Below are positions 1 to 11,714 of a stretch of DNA of 64,000 nt, one piece after another. Both the position numbers and the translations under genes were made by a program. The notes under the pieces were generated by a model. The model was not told the origin of the DNA. It ran no database searches and saw only the letters and a program-made list of their open reading frames with translations. Each line of letters begins with the position of its first letter. The stretch's first letter is position 1. The stretch is from Nectonema munidae (Eukaryota; Nematomorpha; Nectonematoida; Nectonematidae): contig JAUIRK010000846.1 of NCBI GenBank assembly GCA_030549495.1, forward strand, positions 16,001 through 80,000, written 5' to 3'.

Positions 1-149
1 TTTGTCATTATAGCCTGATAATACGAAAACTTTATATTTAAGAATTAGTTTTTTATGATATTAGAACTTTTACAAAAGTTCGTAATAAACTTAAAAAAAT
101 TATAAAGGGATATTTACAAAAAATATTGAGCGTCAAGCATAAAATTAGT

Positions 150-235
150 ATGACGATGTAATTACTGCACGATGAAAATACCGACGATGTATTGAATCAC
201 GATGAATTTACTATGCGATGAAATTACAGTGAACC
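150..235. repeat. Degenerate short tandem repeat, ACGATG-rich
   Basis: Five units of about 15-18 bp, each starting ACGATG or CGATGAAAT, such as ACGATGTAATTACTGC and ACGATGAAAATACCG. No coding potential. Similar short-unit arrays are found at transposon ends, but no partner end is visible here. The rest of 1-450 shows nothing recognisable. Confidence 0.4.
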
Positions 236-449
236 GGCAGGGGGACATGCAAATTCCTGATAAATTGAAATAAGAAAAACAGCTTTCCTGAATAAAACCC
301 ACGAATAAACAAATATATGTATAGCGAAGGGTTCATCTGCAGGGTTAGACGAACACACCCACTAAGAAAAACATCAATTGTTTTGGAAAATTAAAAAAAA
401 TAATTGTGCTCTCAAATTAGAATAATTGTCCTTTCTGTTAAGAATAAAA

Positions 450-740
450 TAAATTACTGTAAATGAGAAAGAATTATGATGGGATCTTTTCTTGTCCTTT
501 TTCTTCTTTTTAACCTCGATAGGTTCGTCTGTAGGAACATCGGTGTCATCGATATTCTCAGAAATGCTTTCATCATTCGACAGTTTCGTCGAAGACAACT
601 TGTTTTTCAAGGCTGTTTTCTTCTTGTTCAGAGTATCATTTGAAATCGCCTCAATCGCCAGGCTCGGAGGTGTAGGGATCTTTTTTTCAGTAGAAATGAG
701 ATGAGTCGAAAGTTTATGAATTCTAAATATTTAAAGATGC
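450..740 (-). CDS. Lys-rich candidate exon, nucleolar-tail-like
   Basis: One minus frame stays open through STEKKIPTPPSLAIEAISND, then KNKLSSTKLSNDESISENID, and an acidic stretch ending in EVKKKKKDKKR near 480-510. Ser/Glu/Asp-rich sequence followed by a Lys tract is typical of nucleolar and RNP protein tails such as NOP56/NOP58, but no family-specific motif is visible. A possible acceptor ATTTAG lies just upstream. On the opposite strand the same bases read as a Phe/Ser-rich shadow ORF. Confidence 0.33.
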
Positions 741-1438
741 TCCAATTAAAGAATTTGTCAGTTTTTTGCGAAGAGCGAAACGTCTTATTCAATCCTTATA
801 TAGACAGATCAGCAGGCCGAAATTTAAAAAAAATTGAGTTCAGGGTGTTGAAATCTTTTTATCCCCATTTTACTCCTTCATTGATCATTTGTAGATGAGA
901 GTAAGATTGGCTAAGATCCGTGTAAACTGACAAAATAATGTTCTTTTTATGTAAATATATTCTAAATACTATTATAATTGTTGTTCTTAAAAATTCAGAG
1001 AAGAAAGGAGGATAGCAATATAAAGATGATATAGGTGAAAAAAATTCAGATGATCCTTTACATGTTAAGGTCTAAACTAGAGATATTGGGATTGAAAGCT
1101 ACAGACGAAGTTTCATAAAAGATTATTTTGGGTGTAATAATTTGGAATAACGTATTTTCATATTAACATTTAGAAACTAAAATCTGCTTTATTCTTTAAC
1201 AATTATGACAATATTGGCCGCTATAAAAACGTCAATATCTTTTCCTCAATATGTTGACAAATGTTTTCCTGTACATGCCTATTAACTTGGAATTGTGAAC
1301 TCCCTATGCATTGAAGTTTTCAATCTGTCTCCAGCCTCAGTACAAAGCAATTTAGTAATTGTTAAAAATGAAAAATAATTAATTTACCAAATTAATTCGC
1401 AAAAAAACAAAAATCCATTTTCAGGCATCTATCTAGAG

Positions 1439-1890
1439 CCGTGCTTCTCAACCGTTTTTTACTCATGGACCCCTTTTCACTTCTTTTTTTTTTGGTGGAC
1501 CCCTTCATAAAAATTGAACAAAAAATATTTGTTTTAATATTTTTCACTAATAAAATTTTTGAGGTTATGATAAAGAAAACAGTATATACTTAGAATTCAT
1601 ATTGAAATGAAAGCAAATCTAATGCAACAATTTTTATAATAAAAAAAGGAAGACATTTAATGAGATCCCTGTGGTTGATGCTGCTCAAAGAGATTCTTTA
1701 TATCTCGTTGCATTGAAGTTAATGCTAGTCGTAAAGCACCTCTTTTTACGATGTCAAGTCTATTGCGAACCTTTTATAATAAAAACCGTTGAGATGGTTT
1801 TCTTCATGGACCACCAAAATATCATTGTGGACCCCCTGAATTATTATATGGGCCCCTAGGGTCCATGTGGACCCCGGTTGAGAAATCCCG
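1439..1890. mobile_element. hAT-type MITE, 452 bp
   Basis: Ends CCGTGCTTCTCAACC and GGTTGAGAAATCCCG are mutated forms of the hAT terminus CAGTGCTTCTCAACC. Internal GGACCCC repeats sit near both ends. Flanks ATCTAGAG (1431-1438) and ATGTAGAG (1891-1898) agree at 7 of 8 bases, the hAT target duplication length. No transposase remains inside. Non-autonomous, moderately old. Confidence 0.8.
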
Positions 1891-2085
1891 ATGTAGAGTA
1901 AAAACAATAAAAATAAAGCATTCCTATTTTAAAATCAGGTAGATCGTGTCGCGTAGAAAACAAGAGGTCTATCTCATAGAGTTGAAACTTTCTATTGGAT
2001 TTTCAATAAAAATTAGATCAACTTCATCATTCCTTTTTCAGAAATAAATCTATTATCGCCTTCTTCCTCTAATTTTCTAAAGCGT

Positions 2086-2225
2086 TTGATAGATAATACT
2101 TTAATGTTTATAATTGTGATCAGTGGCCTTCTAAACAATGCCACATTTTCATTTTCGCCCCCCCCCCCCCCTGAAAACACATTGGGGGAGGCGGTCGCCC
2201 CCCGGATGTGCGCCCATGGCGCCAA
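2086..2225. mobile_element. Terminal fragment of the CAGGGGCGCACATCC hAT-like family
   Basis: C-run, AACACATTGGGGGAGGCGG, and GGATGTGCGCCC at 2207-2218 match the right end of the 12686-15929 element. Only one end is visible, so the left boundary is approximate. Confidence 0.45.
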
Positions 2226-2572
2226 CCTGTATCTAACTTTAAATCAAGATCGGGTCAATATTTTCAAACAAAATTTTTATATCAATTTGAAAATGAAAAA
2301 TCAAAATGGTATTCAAAAATATCCTTTCAATTTTAAACATGTAATCTTTTAAATTAATTCAGCCATACTGATTTCAATTCTGAACCCAGTTTTTGGAAAA
2401 AAACGTCTCAAAGTACAAACAAATTTGAGATTAACGACGAAAAATGGTAAGTCAGGTTTTTATCCTTGAGGAAACTACATAACTACATACTGGCTAAACC
2501 TTTGGTCTACCGTTTTTCAATAAGAGTTTAACAAATTTTTCAAAAAAGACAATCAGCTAAACCAGTGTTTCT

Positions 2573-3135
2573 AAACATTTTTCTTACCACGCCTACGCTA
2601 TATCCCCATTATTTTTATACGCCCCACCACCTTCAAGATATTAAATATCAAATATTTTCTCTGTTAAAGCTAAACTTTATAACATTTTTTATTTGTGCTT
2701 TAAATTTGTTTATATGACATTTTATCAATCAAAAACAAAAAGGTGAGAGCTAATATGCAATTATATGTGCATTTATAATTCATAATTTTACTCGAAGAAA
2801 AAATGAATTTAAAAATTATTTCTCAGTTTTTTATCCTATCATTAATGCGACTTCCAGCGCTGTTTTTTGCTTATCAGATCTTGAATGCGTGGTTCAATGT
2901 CAGAAAGAGCGCAGCATAAATCGTTTTCAATGTTAAGTCTCTTCCTTGATTTTGTTTTTATGGTAAATAGTGGAGAAAAGGCAGCTTCGCAAAGGTAGGT
3001 TGATCCAAAAAGACCAGAACTCCAAGAGCAATTTTTGGATAGAAAGAAAGATACTTGATCCAAAATGCTCCAAGATTCAGTTCTTTAAGGTCGTCTTCAG
3101 CTATAGAGTTAAATTTCAATTCAATCAAACATACA
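2573..3135 (-). mobile_element. hAT (ZBED5/SCAND3-like) 3' part with transposase C terminus
   Basis: The 3' terminus is CAGTGTTTCTAAACATTTTT at 2573. A minus frame at 2842-3063 carries the hAT dimerisation signature FGSTYLCEAAFSPLFTIKTK and RKRLNIENDLCCALSDIEPR. Upstream, in other frames, remains of the EELIEL/AFW segment run to about 3130. The 5' two thirds, with the BED finger and catalytic core, are absent. No target duplication partner found. A plain DNA transposon, 5'-truncated and frame-broken. Confidence 0.75.
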
Positions 3136-3240
3136 AAAAAATAAAATTCGTTTTCTTCTTGTGATTTTAATTGTGTTCTTCATAATGTTCGCTCTTTGCA
3201 TAAAAAAACTGAAGTTTTAAACTTTATAATTCCTAAATAT

Positions 3241-3910
3241 ATCGATATTACTTTTTTGACTGAAACTTGGTATTCGAGCCAATATGATTATGTTATTGCT
3301 TGCTTTCTTCAAAATTAGTACTTGATTCATCATTCATGTGTATCAATTATTTTTAAAGATACCGTTCAGCTAAATATTTACCTTGTAATTCATATTCATC
3401 CACTTTCTGTTTTATGTGGAGAATCTAAAATCTTGTTTATTTTGATTTACAAAAATGTTCAATCAATTATTCTACTTTTATTTCTTAAATAGTTGATCTG
3501 ATAAGTAGTTTGCACTCTTACACCTTTCTTAAAGTCTTATTAGGAGACTTTAATGTTAATTTTGATAAAATCGACAATTTTACTACAAAAATATAAAAAC
3601 TTGATTCTTATTCTTTTTTTTTTAGCTCTTTTAGACTTACAAAGCAGTCTTGATAATATTTTCCATGAGTCTGATAAAAACTTCATTATTAATATTTCTG
3701 TTTAACATTTGGATTTGAGAGATCAGTATCGAATTTTATTTAAAATACAAGTTAAATACTGTTCTAGAAATTACGAATGCACATTTTAAGATGATATTTT
3801 TGATAAAACTATTAAAAACTTTGATTTTTCTGCAATTGATAATGACAAGTTCAAAGATGATTTAAAGGTTTGTAAGCAACTTTTCTTATCAGAACAAATG
3901 GCTCTATAAT
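3241..3910 (+). mobile_element. Non-LTR retrotransposon (LINE) endonuclease fragment
   Basis: Frame pieces give IDITFLTETWYSSQYDYVI at 3241 and LGDFNVNFDKIDNF at 3540. TETW and GDFN are two hallmark motifs of the apurinic-type endonuclease that nicks target DNA in Jockey/CR1-type LINEs, and their spacing of about 95 codons is normal. Downstream, FDFSAIDNDKFKDDLKVCKQ resembles the linker before the reverse transcriptase, which is missing. Several stops and shifts; a dead 5' fragment. Confidence 0.58.
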
Positions 3911-4267
3911 TGCGGTGATTATCAAGTACAAAAAATCCAATTTTTGCAAAATTGGTGTGCTTGCATGATTCTAAACTGAAAGGAAGGTATACAACCTTCA
4001 TTGGCTTGAGGCTCGAAAAAGAATTTGCTTCAAGTCTTTAATTTCAACTTTCAAATGCATTAAATAATATATATATGATAATAGGGTTAATAAGGCCTAT
4101 TGCATCCTTATTTTATGCGCCAATTTATAACAAGCAAAGGCGATTTTTCATTCCTCTATTTTGTTTACTTTCTAAAGCTGTTTCCTGTTGTCTGCTTTAT
4201 TCAACAAATTTTAAATATAAAATTAATTGGTTATTGAAACAAACATAAATTTTTTTTTTGAAGTAAA

Positions 4268-5381
4268 CAGGGCTGGCGAGTCTGAGGGAAAACATCCTCG
4301 AGACACTTAAAAAATCCGCCTTGGATTCTAAATACTCAAAATAGTTATGGGACGATTGATCGGAATCGTACGGAATAATCGGAAGTTTTCCAAAGCATCG
4401 GAGCTGAATAATTCAGACCCGATTGCGATACCAAAACGATTCTTAAATATACAGGGCGCAAGATAAATAGTTGTAACATAGGACTGCACTGTGTGGGGGT
4501 TCACGTAATGTTTCTTCCTTTAAATGTAAATTCCTTTTCCTAACAATTTTTCAATCCTACGAATTTCAAGCTAATTCCAACTATGCAGTAGCTGTATGGC
4601 TATCGGAAGATCTGTCAAATAGCATAGTCACAGTGAAACTGCCAGTCTTCAGATTCAGCCACACAATTTGAAGTAAAATATTGAGCCAATTGTAGAATTT
4701 ATTTCAGTTTTGAAAAGTGTTTTGCTGATATGAAAAAGAAAGCCGATCAACAAGAAACAAGAAATACAAATGCTACACCTACAACAACAAAGAGTCAATT
4801 TTCAGCAGCAAGTATTAAAATCAGAAGAGACATATCAAGGTGTCTAACATTTAAACTGGTTGCAAACAATGAAAACCCTCTTAACTCGTGGAAAAAGAAC
4901 AAAGAAGAAGTTTCAAGTAAAGTATTTAAGTGCTCCTCCTTCTTCAGTAGAGCCAGAGAATTTTTAGTGTAGGTGGCAATATATACTCGTCAAAGAGAAA
5001 TCGTTTAGAACCAACAACTGGGGAGATGCTTATGTTTTTGCACTATAATTTGCGAGTGTTTCAATTTGACTATGATTAAATGTATATTTTTACTAATGTA
5101 AAATATGTTAATTAATACCTGGGCACGGTAATATACATATATGTAATAATGGCCAGGAATCGGAATCGTATCGGGATAATTGGGCAAAATCGGAATCGTT
5201 AAAATTTTTGGTATCGTCCCATTACTAATTCAAAAACTTAATAAATTTAACGCCAACTTTTGGCTTCCGTGTTTGACTACAAAAATTTAACACATTTTTT
5301 CCTTTATTTAAAATAACGAACTCCGATATTTCATTAGATACCGACTCCCATCCCTTTAAAACCTCAGACTCCTCAGGTCTG
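4268..5381. mobile_element. Older inverted-repeat element hosting a hAT
   Basis: Left end CAGGGCTGGCGAGTCTGAGG (4268-4287) and right end CCTCAGACTCCTCAGGTCTG (5362-5381) are near-perfect inverted repeats. The hAT at 4342-5227 lies inside; without it the element is about 230 bp. No convincing target duplication, so superfamily unknown; the CAG start hints at hAT. Similar GAGTCGGA words recur at 45260-45540 and 29390. Confidence 0.5.
4342..5227 (+). mobile_element. hAT transposon with TAGT(T/A)ATGGGACGAT ends, 886 bp
   Basis: Termini TAGTTATGGGACGAT and ATCGTCCCATTACTA are inverted repeats. Flanks ACTCAAAA (4334-4341) and ATTCAAAA (5228-5235) agree at 7 of 8 bases. GGAATCG-type words recur inside both ends. 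The centre codes transposase C-terminal remains on the plus strand: 4730 onward (NPLNSWKKNKEE) and, after a frame change, APPSSVEPERIFSVGGNIYS then KRNRLEPTTGEMLMFLHYNL, the hAT dimerisation domain (ERxFS, RxRL, FLxxNL) ending near 5066. Internally deleted: no BED finger or catalytic triad. Confidence 0.8.
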
Positions 5382-5399
5382 TTTATATAAGCATTTTAA

Positions 5400-6887
5400 A
5401 AAATCTTAAATGCTAAATATCAGAAATAACCTGCTATTTTGGAGTCACCGTTACATATTTTATTTTTATGTTGGAGTAGAAAAGACATTTTGAGAAAAAA
5501 ATCCTATACAATTTTCTCACTCATAAACATAAAAAAATTCAGATTTTAATTTTTTTTGTCGGCAACCGGATTCCCAAAACAAATTTTTGGTCGCACGAAT
5601 AATCTGCATTTGGTGACCGAGCAAATCCTAGGTTGAACGAGGCGTAATAAGTCTTTAATTGATACATGCATGAGGTGTTGTCTTTTATGCATTGTTTCTT
5701 GTTTTAATATATATTTGCTTTAGCAGCTTAAATAAATGAAGTCGGAGGCGCAAAATATTTCCAACTCCAAAATCCTGGATTTCACATTTTTTAAGTAGTT
5801 TAATAGATTTGTATTAATTATAATAAATTACAATATATGGTTTTATTTTTTCTATTTTATGCATAGTTCATCATTACAAAAATTGTTGTATGGGCCACGA
5901 TTGTTCGTTTTAAAGTATTTATAGGTAATACAAGAGAAAAGATCAAGAACCACTGAATTAGGAGATGAAAAGATCTGGGTTCATGTCCCAGTGGAGGTCA
6001 TTTTTTCTATAGATTATTTTCAGTGTACGTGAATACATACAATGAATCTAATATGTTAGTAAAACACATACAAACTGTTCTATATTTATTTTTTGTTAAC
6101 GGAAACATTTGATTTCAAGAACAATAAAAAAAGCTGTAAAAATAAAAAGGAATTAATTAAATACAAAATTCCAAGTCATCTGATTGTCGTCAAAATCTCA
6201 TTTCTGAAGTAAAATTATTATTGGCGTGATGAACAATCATTGAAAAATCTTTGGATGCATAATTTAGAAGATATTAAACATTTTTCGAAAAGGTATTTAA
6301 AAAAACGTGTCTGTAGAAAACACAAAGCTATCAAATTTAACTTTAAAAGCACTATTACTATACATGTAGAAATTACGGGAATCGAATTGAATATAAAACA
6401 TATGTTAACGAATTATGCACCAAGAAATGATAAAGTTTTTTCAAAGTAAAAGTTAGTACGCATCCAAAATATAAAAATATTTAAAGTTGTGCCTTTTATC
6501 CTAATAAAAATTTTAATGGTTAATGAAAATGAATAACTAGAAATATAATTAAGTCATGAAATCATTTAAAACACACAAAACTTGTGAAATTAAATATTCT
6601 AAGACGAATTTCTTGAATAAAATTTAAAAAACTCATTAGATCAATATGGTATTTCAATTATCAGTAAAAATAGGACTAATACGAAAAAAGTTTTTATAAA
6701 AACTACCAATCAAAAAAAGATTCCACGAAAAATGTTTATGACACAGAAAAGCTAACCGAATATAAATTATTAATTTAATCATATGACCTGTAAAATAACT
6801 AATTTATGCGATATCAAATTATATCATATTGAGACAGCTAAATTTTAAAAATTAATCTAAAACTTTACACATACAATTTATCAAATA
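5400..6887. other. No recognised gene; AT-rich
   Basis: Holds a stray tRNA-like B-box (GGGTTCATGTCCC near 5978) and an unrecognised 69-codon plus frame at 6240-6449 (NLEDIKHFSKRYLKKRVCRK). Nothing else supported. Confidence 0.4.
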
Positions 6888-6923
6888 TTAAAAAGGTAAA
6901 AAAAAATAGATAAATAAAATTAC

Positions 6924-7142
6924 TAACTTAATAATATCATCGTTATGAAAAAAATCAGAAGTATAAATTTCAGGAATTAGAGCATCATTCATTCGTAAGC
7001 GAATAGGATATGGTAAACGACAAATTTGTCGAATTTTTGTTATAACTCCTTTTATGGTTTTTACTTTCTCATGACTAAAGAGAATGTAATACTTTTCGGT
7101 TCCTGTATCAACTATAATTCGAGTACGATTATGAAGATCCAT
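6924..7142 (-). CDS. Coilin-like N-terminal domain, probable first exon
   Basis: Starts MDLHNRTRIIVDTG and reads KTIKGVITKIRQICRLPYPI then LRMNDALIPEIYTSDFFHND and DIIKL. This follows the coilin N-terminal ubiquitin-like pattern: opening beta strands, a helix (xxIxxxIxxxF/L), a short strand, and a closing hydrophobic plus DDxIKV strand. Coilin scaffolds Cajal bodies and self-associates through this domain. Possible donors are AA/GTTAGT or TTA/GTAATT; beyond them the frame runs into a Phe/Ile-rich intron-like tail. I found no second exon in the window. The match is from memory of the family pattern and is not secure. Confidence 0.42.
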
Positions 7143-7275
7143 TTTAAATTATAATTTGTTTGTAAAGAATTTTTAAGTTAATAAAAAAATTATTTCGATA
7201 CATTTTAAAACTAAACCTTGTGTTACCTCTCACTATTATGATTAAAAACATCAACGTCGCCTTTATAAAAAAAAG

Positions 7276-7350
7276 GGATCGTGATTAAGGTTGGTTGATA
7301 CTGAGTTTGGATAATAAACGGTTTTGGGTTCGAACCACAAAGCAAGCCTT
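7276..7350 (+). mobile_element. tRNA-derived SINE head
   Basis: GGGATCGTGATTAAGGTTGG has an A-box-like start and TTTTGGGTTCGAACC at 7323-7337 is a strong B box, 45 bp apart as in tRNA promoters. No cloverleaf with a paired acceptor stem, so a SINE relic rather than a tRNA gene. Confidence 0.5.
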
Positions 7351-10200
7351 CTTTTTCGAAACTTCAAATTTGCAGTGTAGAATTAATGGGTATTCATGGG
7401 AGTAATGTTTTTTATAGTAGATATAACATAAATGCAAATATTTTCATGTTATTTAAATTTTTAATCGATCCTTAAGGAATATTTTTCTAACATTCTTTAC
7501 TAGATGTTCACTTTCTAAAACGCTAGAAACTCGATTATTCAAGCAGTAAATAGTCAAATTTTCAAATATCTTAATTTAAAATATGTCTGGTAAACTAATA
7601 TTCTTATATGCTATTTTTTAAATGTTATGCATTGAAAAACGGTCGATAATATCAATTTTCTCCAAAAACTTCCATTAGTTAATAAAGGGTTAAATATATT
7701 GCATTTTTTCCACGACTATTCTTATTTTTTTATTTTTTGGATTAATGAACTAATAAACTTAAAGTTTTGAGTTTTACGCAAACTATTTTTAAAAATTAAA
7801 CATTTTAATTCTGATTCTCCCTATAATCCAAGATTTGTATAAATGATCAGTGTGAGAAAAAATATGTCTACACTCATTTGCACTGTTATACATTTTGAAA
7901 AGGGTTACACATGATAAGCCAGTGAATGATTACGCAAACCGAATCTAAGGCATTCTTGTTTAGGATAATAATTTTTGGTATATGCTAAAAAAAGAAAAAA
8001 AATATTTCTATGTGATTAATCATATGCAATATCCCCAAATAATAGGGGATTCTGCATTTTGCTATTAAGTTCTGCTATTTGAGCCAATAAGTTTAATTTA
8101 CTGTTGGGATAAGATATAACTGATAAAATAGTTTCAGATGGTAGCTAATTTTGGAATAATCGATCATCTGTGCTCTGTATAGTAGTCTGCTTGTAAAACC
8201 GACTATATATTCATATTTTAAAATTAATATTCTAAGGGTACCTTATATGCTCATATCATTTATATAAGGGAAGGAGCTAAAATCAAGGGGTAGTCTGTTC
8301 CAAAATTTGCATTCCATAAAATTTTTATATTTTTTAAATGCTATTGTAATTACTAAACAGTATTATATATGGTATTTCCTGTTTCTGGATTTAATTTTCA
8401 TATTATAGATTTAAGTTGTTTAAGCAAAACATATAATTCAAAGTTATAAATTTTATCTTAAAAAATGTTTATTTTATTAACTCATCTTTCTCAAAACCAA
8501 TGTTTGAATTATATTTTGAAGAATTTTATTCCTCTTTTTATTGAATTTTTACCATTGCAATGGCACGTCTTGTTTTCCATATTTAGGGCTAGGATTTGTT
8601 TTATCAAAATTATAATAATTTTATTTTTAAACGAAAAGAAACAAGTTTTTTTATATTTTCATAATTGTAAAGAAAAAAGAACATTTTATTGAATATAATA
8701 TGGGAAAAAATCCGCTACTAAAATCCTTGAATTTCAATAATATAATAGAGAAGACATTATGAAAAACAATGAAATATTTAAGGAGAAACAATAGTAGATA
8801 CAAAAAACACTTTATAAGGTCTATAAACAGATGATGTATGTATATATGTTAGAGAAATAAGAGAACTTGAAAGAAGACAGTTAATTTGCTGGCTTGTTAA
8901 GTATTCAATATCAGTTGAGAGGATTGAAGTGGTGTTGTTAAAGGGTGCGCAACGGTGCCCACAAGTGCGCACAGGTATAAATATGTCACAAAGCATAAAA
9001 AATCAAAACAAAAGTGTTACTAGCTTTCATTGAAAACATTGTTCAGTTCACTTTGTTCATAATAAGCAAATTTATTTATGCTTTTTTTGAGAGTAGAACA
9101 AATATCTTCAGTATAGATTTTATCAAATAAATTAAAATTGAAGTCAAAATAATAATTATTTTTTTAAAGAATATTTATTTCTAATATACATAATGTTTTC
9201 CAATTTGGAGGCATTCTTATTAGGTTTTTATCGATCACTTAGATGTATTCATGAATTTTTAACACATTCTTAAAAATGAATATTTATCAAGTTATAGTTA
9301 TTCAGTACAAGAGGTCTTTCTTTGGCCAACTTTCTACTTAGTTCTATAATTTTAATAATTTTGAATTAAATTTAAAGAAGTATTATAATAAAAAATAATT
9401 TAAACTCTTAGTGACTTGAAAAATGATTTTGAAAATAAATGGAGATATAGATCTTGAAGATCTAAGAAAGGTATTTGCTCTAACGTCCCCGAACCCTTCT
9501 AATCAAATCTTTTTTAAACCAAGAGATGTATTCAGCACCGTATTCAGGGAGGAAGAAAAGACGGGGCACTAGCCCACTCCCTCTACCCACCCTAAATTTT
9601 CCGAATTTAAAATATTTCTAAGAGAATTATAAAACTTTTACACAAAATACGACTAATTTTATAGAAATGAAGTTATAATAATGGATATCGAGATTTCAAA
9701 ACGCTATTGCTAATATGTTTTGTTTTTAGCCCATTTTAAATTTTAATTCCTAGATGGTAAAATGCTCATAAAGAGAGTGAATTAGCCTAGAAAGAAAACT
9801 TTTTTAAAAGAAATTTATTTAAAAAAATATTTTTGAATTTTTGTTTATATAACATTTAGTATAAACTATTTAATGGAGATTTTTACAAATTAATTTTTTT
9901 TCTTGTGCTGAATTTTTCTGAATGTTCCTTTATTTTTCCTAAAAAAACTTTTTATAATTTGTACTTAAAAAATCTTTTAATAGCATTTTTAATTTATAGT
10001 AAAAATATATTATGTAGAGGAGTTATGTTGGAAAAATTTGTATTTCCGTAATTGCAGAGGGCGGATTGTGCTCCCGCTAAAATTTCAAAATTACTTATTT
10101 TTATATTTCTTTTGAAATGCGGATCTGGTTTTTCTATTTATTTTTGGAAAAAATGGGTGAAGTGTCAATTGTCTATTAAAAAACCGCACATATCAAAATA
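7351..10200. other. No recognised gene; AT-rich, scattered repeat debris
   Basis: Only short AT-driven frames. A GC-rich patch at 8940-8975 (GGGTGCGCAACGGTGCCC) and one at 9525-9600 (CAGCACCGTATTCAGGGAGG) look like ends of small transposons, but I could not pair them. Confidence 0.4.
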
Positions 10201-10214
10201 GTTTTAGATATATA

Positions 10215-10720
10215 AATGGACTTTTTATATTTGAAATACGTATATGCTGCCCTTTTCAAGAACACTGAGTCGATTGTTGATACTTATTTCTCACAAAAAG
10301 GTGTAAAGTATCCAATGAATCAATTAAAATTAACCACGCCTGTCAAAGTTTGAATATACGAATCATACAACTTTTTTATTTGAAACACACATACACTACC
10401 CTTTACAAATACGTTAAGTCGATTGGTGATGCTTATTTTCCACAAAAAGGTGTACTTTATCCAAATAATTAATCAAAATGAACACGATCTGTCAAAATTT
10501 GAATTTACGAATCATTTTCCTTTTTTACTTGAAACACGTACACCACCATTTTCAAATACATTAAGTCGATTGGTTATAATTATTTCCCACAAAAGGGTGT
10601 AAATTATCCAATGAATCAATCAAAATTGGCAAGACCTGTACAAATTTGAATATACGAATCATTCCAATTTTGTAAAATTTATGTAGAACAAGCATACACT
10701 ATCCTTTTAAATAAATAACA
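10215..10720. repeat. Tandem array, ~149-bp unit, about 3.3 copies
   Basis: Each unit begins TTGAAAYACG near 10231, 10380 and 10529, with a partial fourth near 10683. Units share AAGTCGATTGGTGATRCTTA, CACAAAAAGGTGTA and GAATATACGAATCAT. Divergence of several to ten or so percent between units. No coding. It ends about 35 bp before the next inverted-repeat element. Confidence 0.8.
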
Positions 10721-10754
10721 TGACTGTTTGATATACATTTTGACAAAGAATACA

Positions 10755-11199
10755 GGGTGCTACTGTAATATGTGAGCTACATCACAATTTGGTCCATTTA
10801 CTCTAATATGTGATCTACAATTTTAAAATTTGAATTACAATACTATAAAAGAAAACATGGCAAATATCAGTAAGAAGCGATACAAACAAATTTTGAGAAT
10901 TTGAACAAAATATTTTCCAGCAAAATAAGTCTAGATGAGACAGATGTTGACATCGCTATACCTAGACATATTTTACTATCTAACCATGATCTTTCAATGT
11001 TTTGAGTGTGAATACCATCTCGAAGATTTACAGTGTTTTTGGTGGTTTCTTGTAGTGTAGATCACATATTACAATCATATGTTATAGTAGAATCTTGTTA
11101 TGTTGATGACATTACAGTAGCGTGGATCATTAATTATTATTAATGTAGATCACATGTTACAGTAGAATCTTGTTGTGTAGATCTCATTACAGTAACACC
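10755..11199. mobile_element. Inverted-repeat element with 7-bp target duplication, 445 bp
   Basis: Starts GGGTGCTACTGTAATATG and ends CATTACAGTAACACC (inverted). The word TACTGTAAYATGTGATCTAC is repeated inward from both ends. Flanks are perfect: GAATACA at 10748-10754 and 11200-11206. No transposase. The superfamily is unassigned. Confidence 0.72.
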
Positions 11200-11714
11200 G
11201 AATACAGACCTAAAATATTACAAGTTTCAAAAAATAATTTCAAAAAATGAATTACTAATGATAACATCAATTGGATTAACAAAATTTAAATAAGTTGATT
11301 TACAATTAAAATAATCAACACAGATGCAAATGGAGTGTTCTTTACAGCACGCTTATCTAGACTTTTGCCATTGCTGTTTAATTTTTTTAACTTGTCTTTA
11401 AGGTGGTTGTAATTACTCCGAGCCTTGATAGTCCATTTTTTACTTTTTCTAACACAGGAACTATAACAAATACGTTGATCAAATATATCAACTCCACCTT
11501 TCGTATAATCATATAATTTATACAAAGCAGGGTTTGATTTCGTCTTTAATTACAGCTAGTATTGGAGATAATGATTATGTAATTGATATTTTTATTACTA
11601 GTTTGTGTTTTGACAACATATCTATAGTAATATTTTTACCTTCTAAGTTACAATGCCTTTTAACTTTATTTATAAGCTCCTTAACAGTCTTTTTAGCAGG
11701 GCTTCGAAACCGCC

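Noticed and set aside
5960-6000. SINE at the GGGTTCATGTCCC B-box-like site
   Set aside because: No A box at the right distance and no body shared with other SINEs here.
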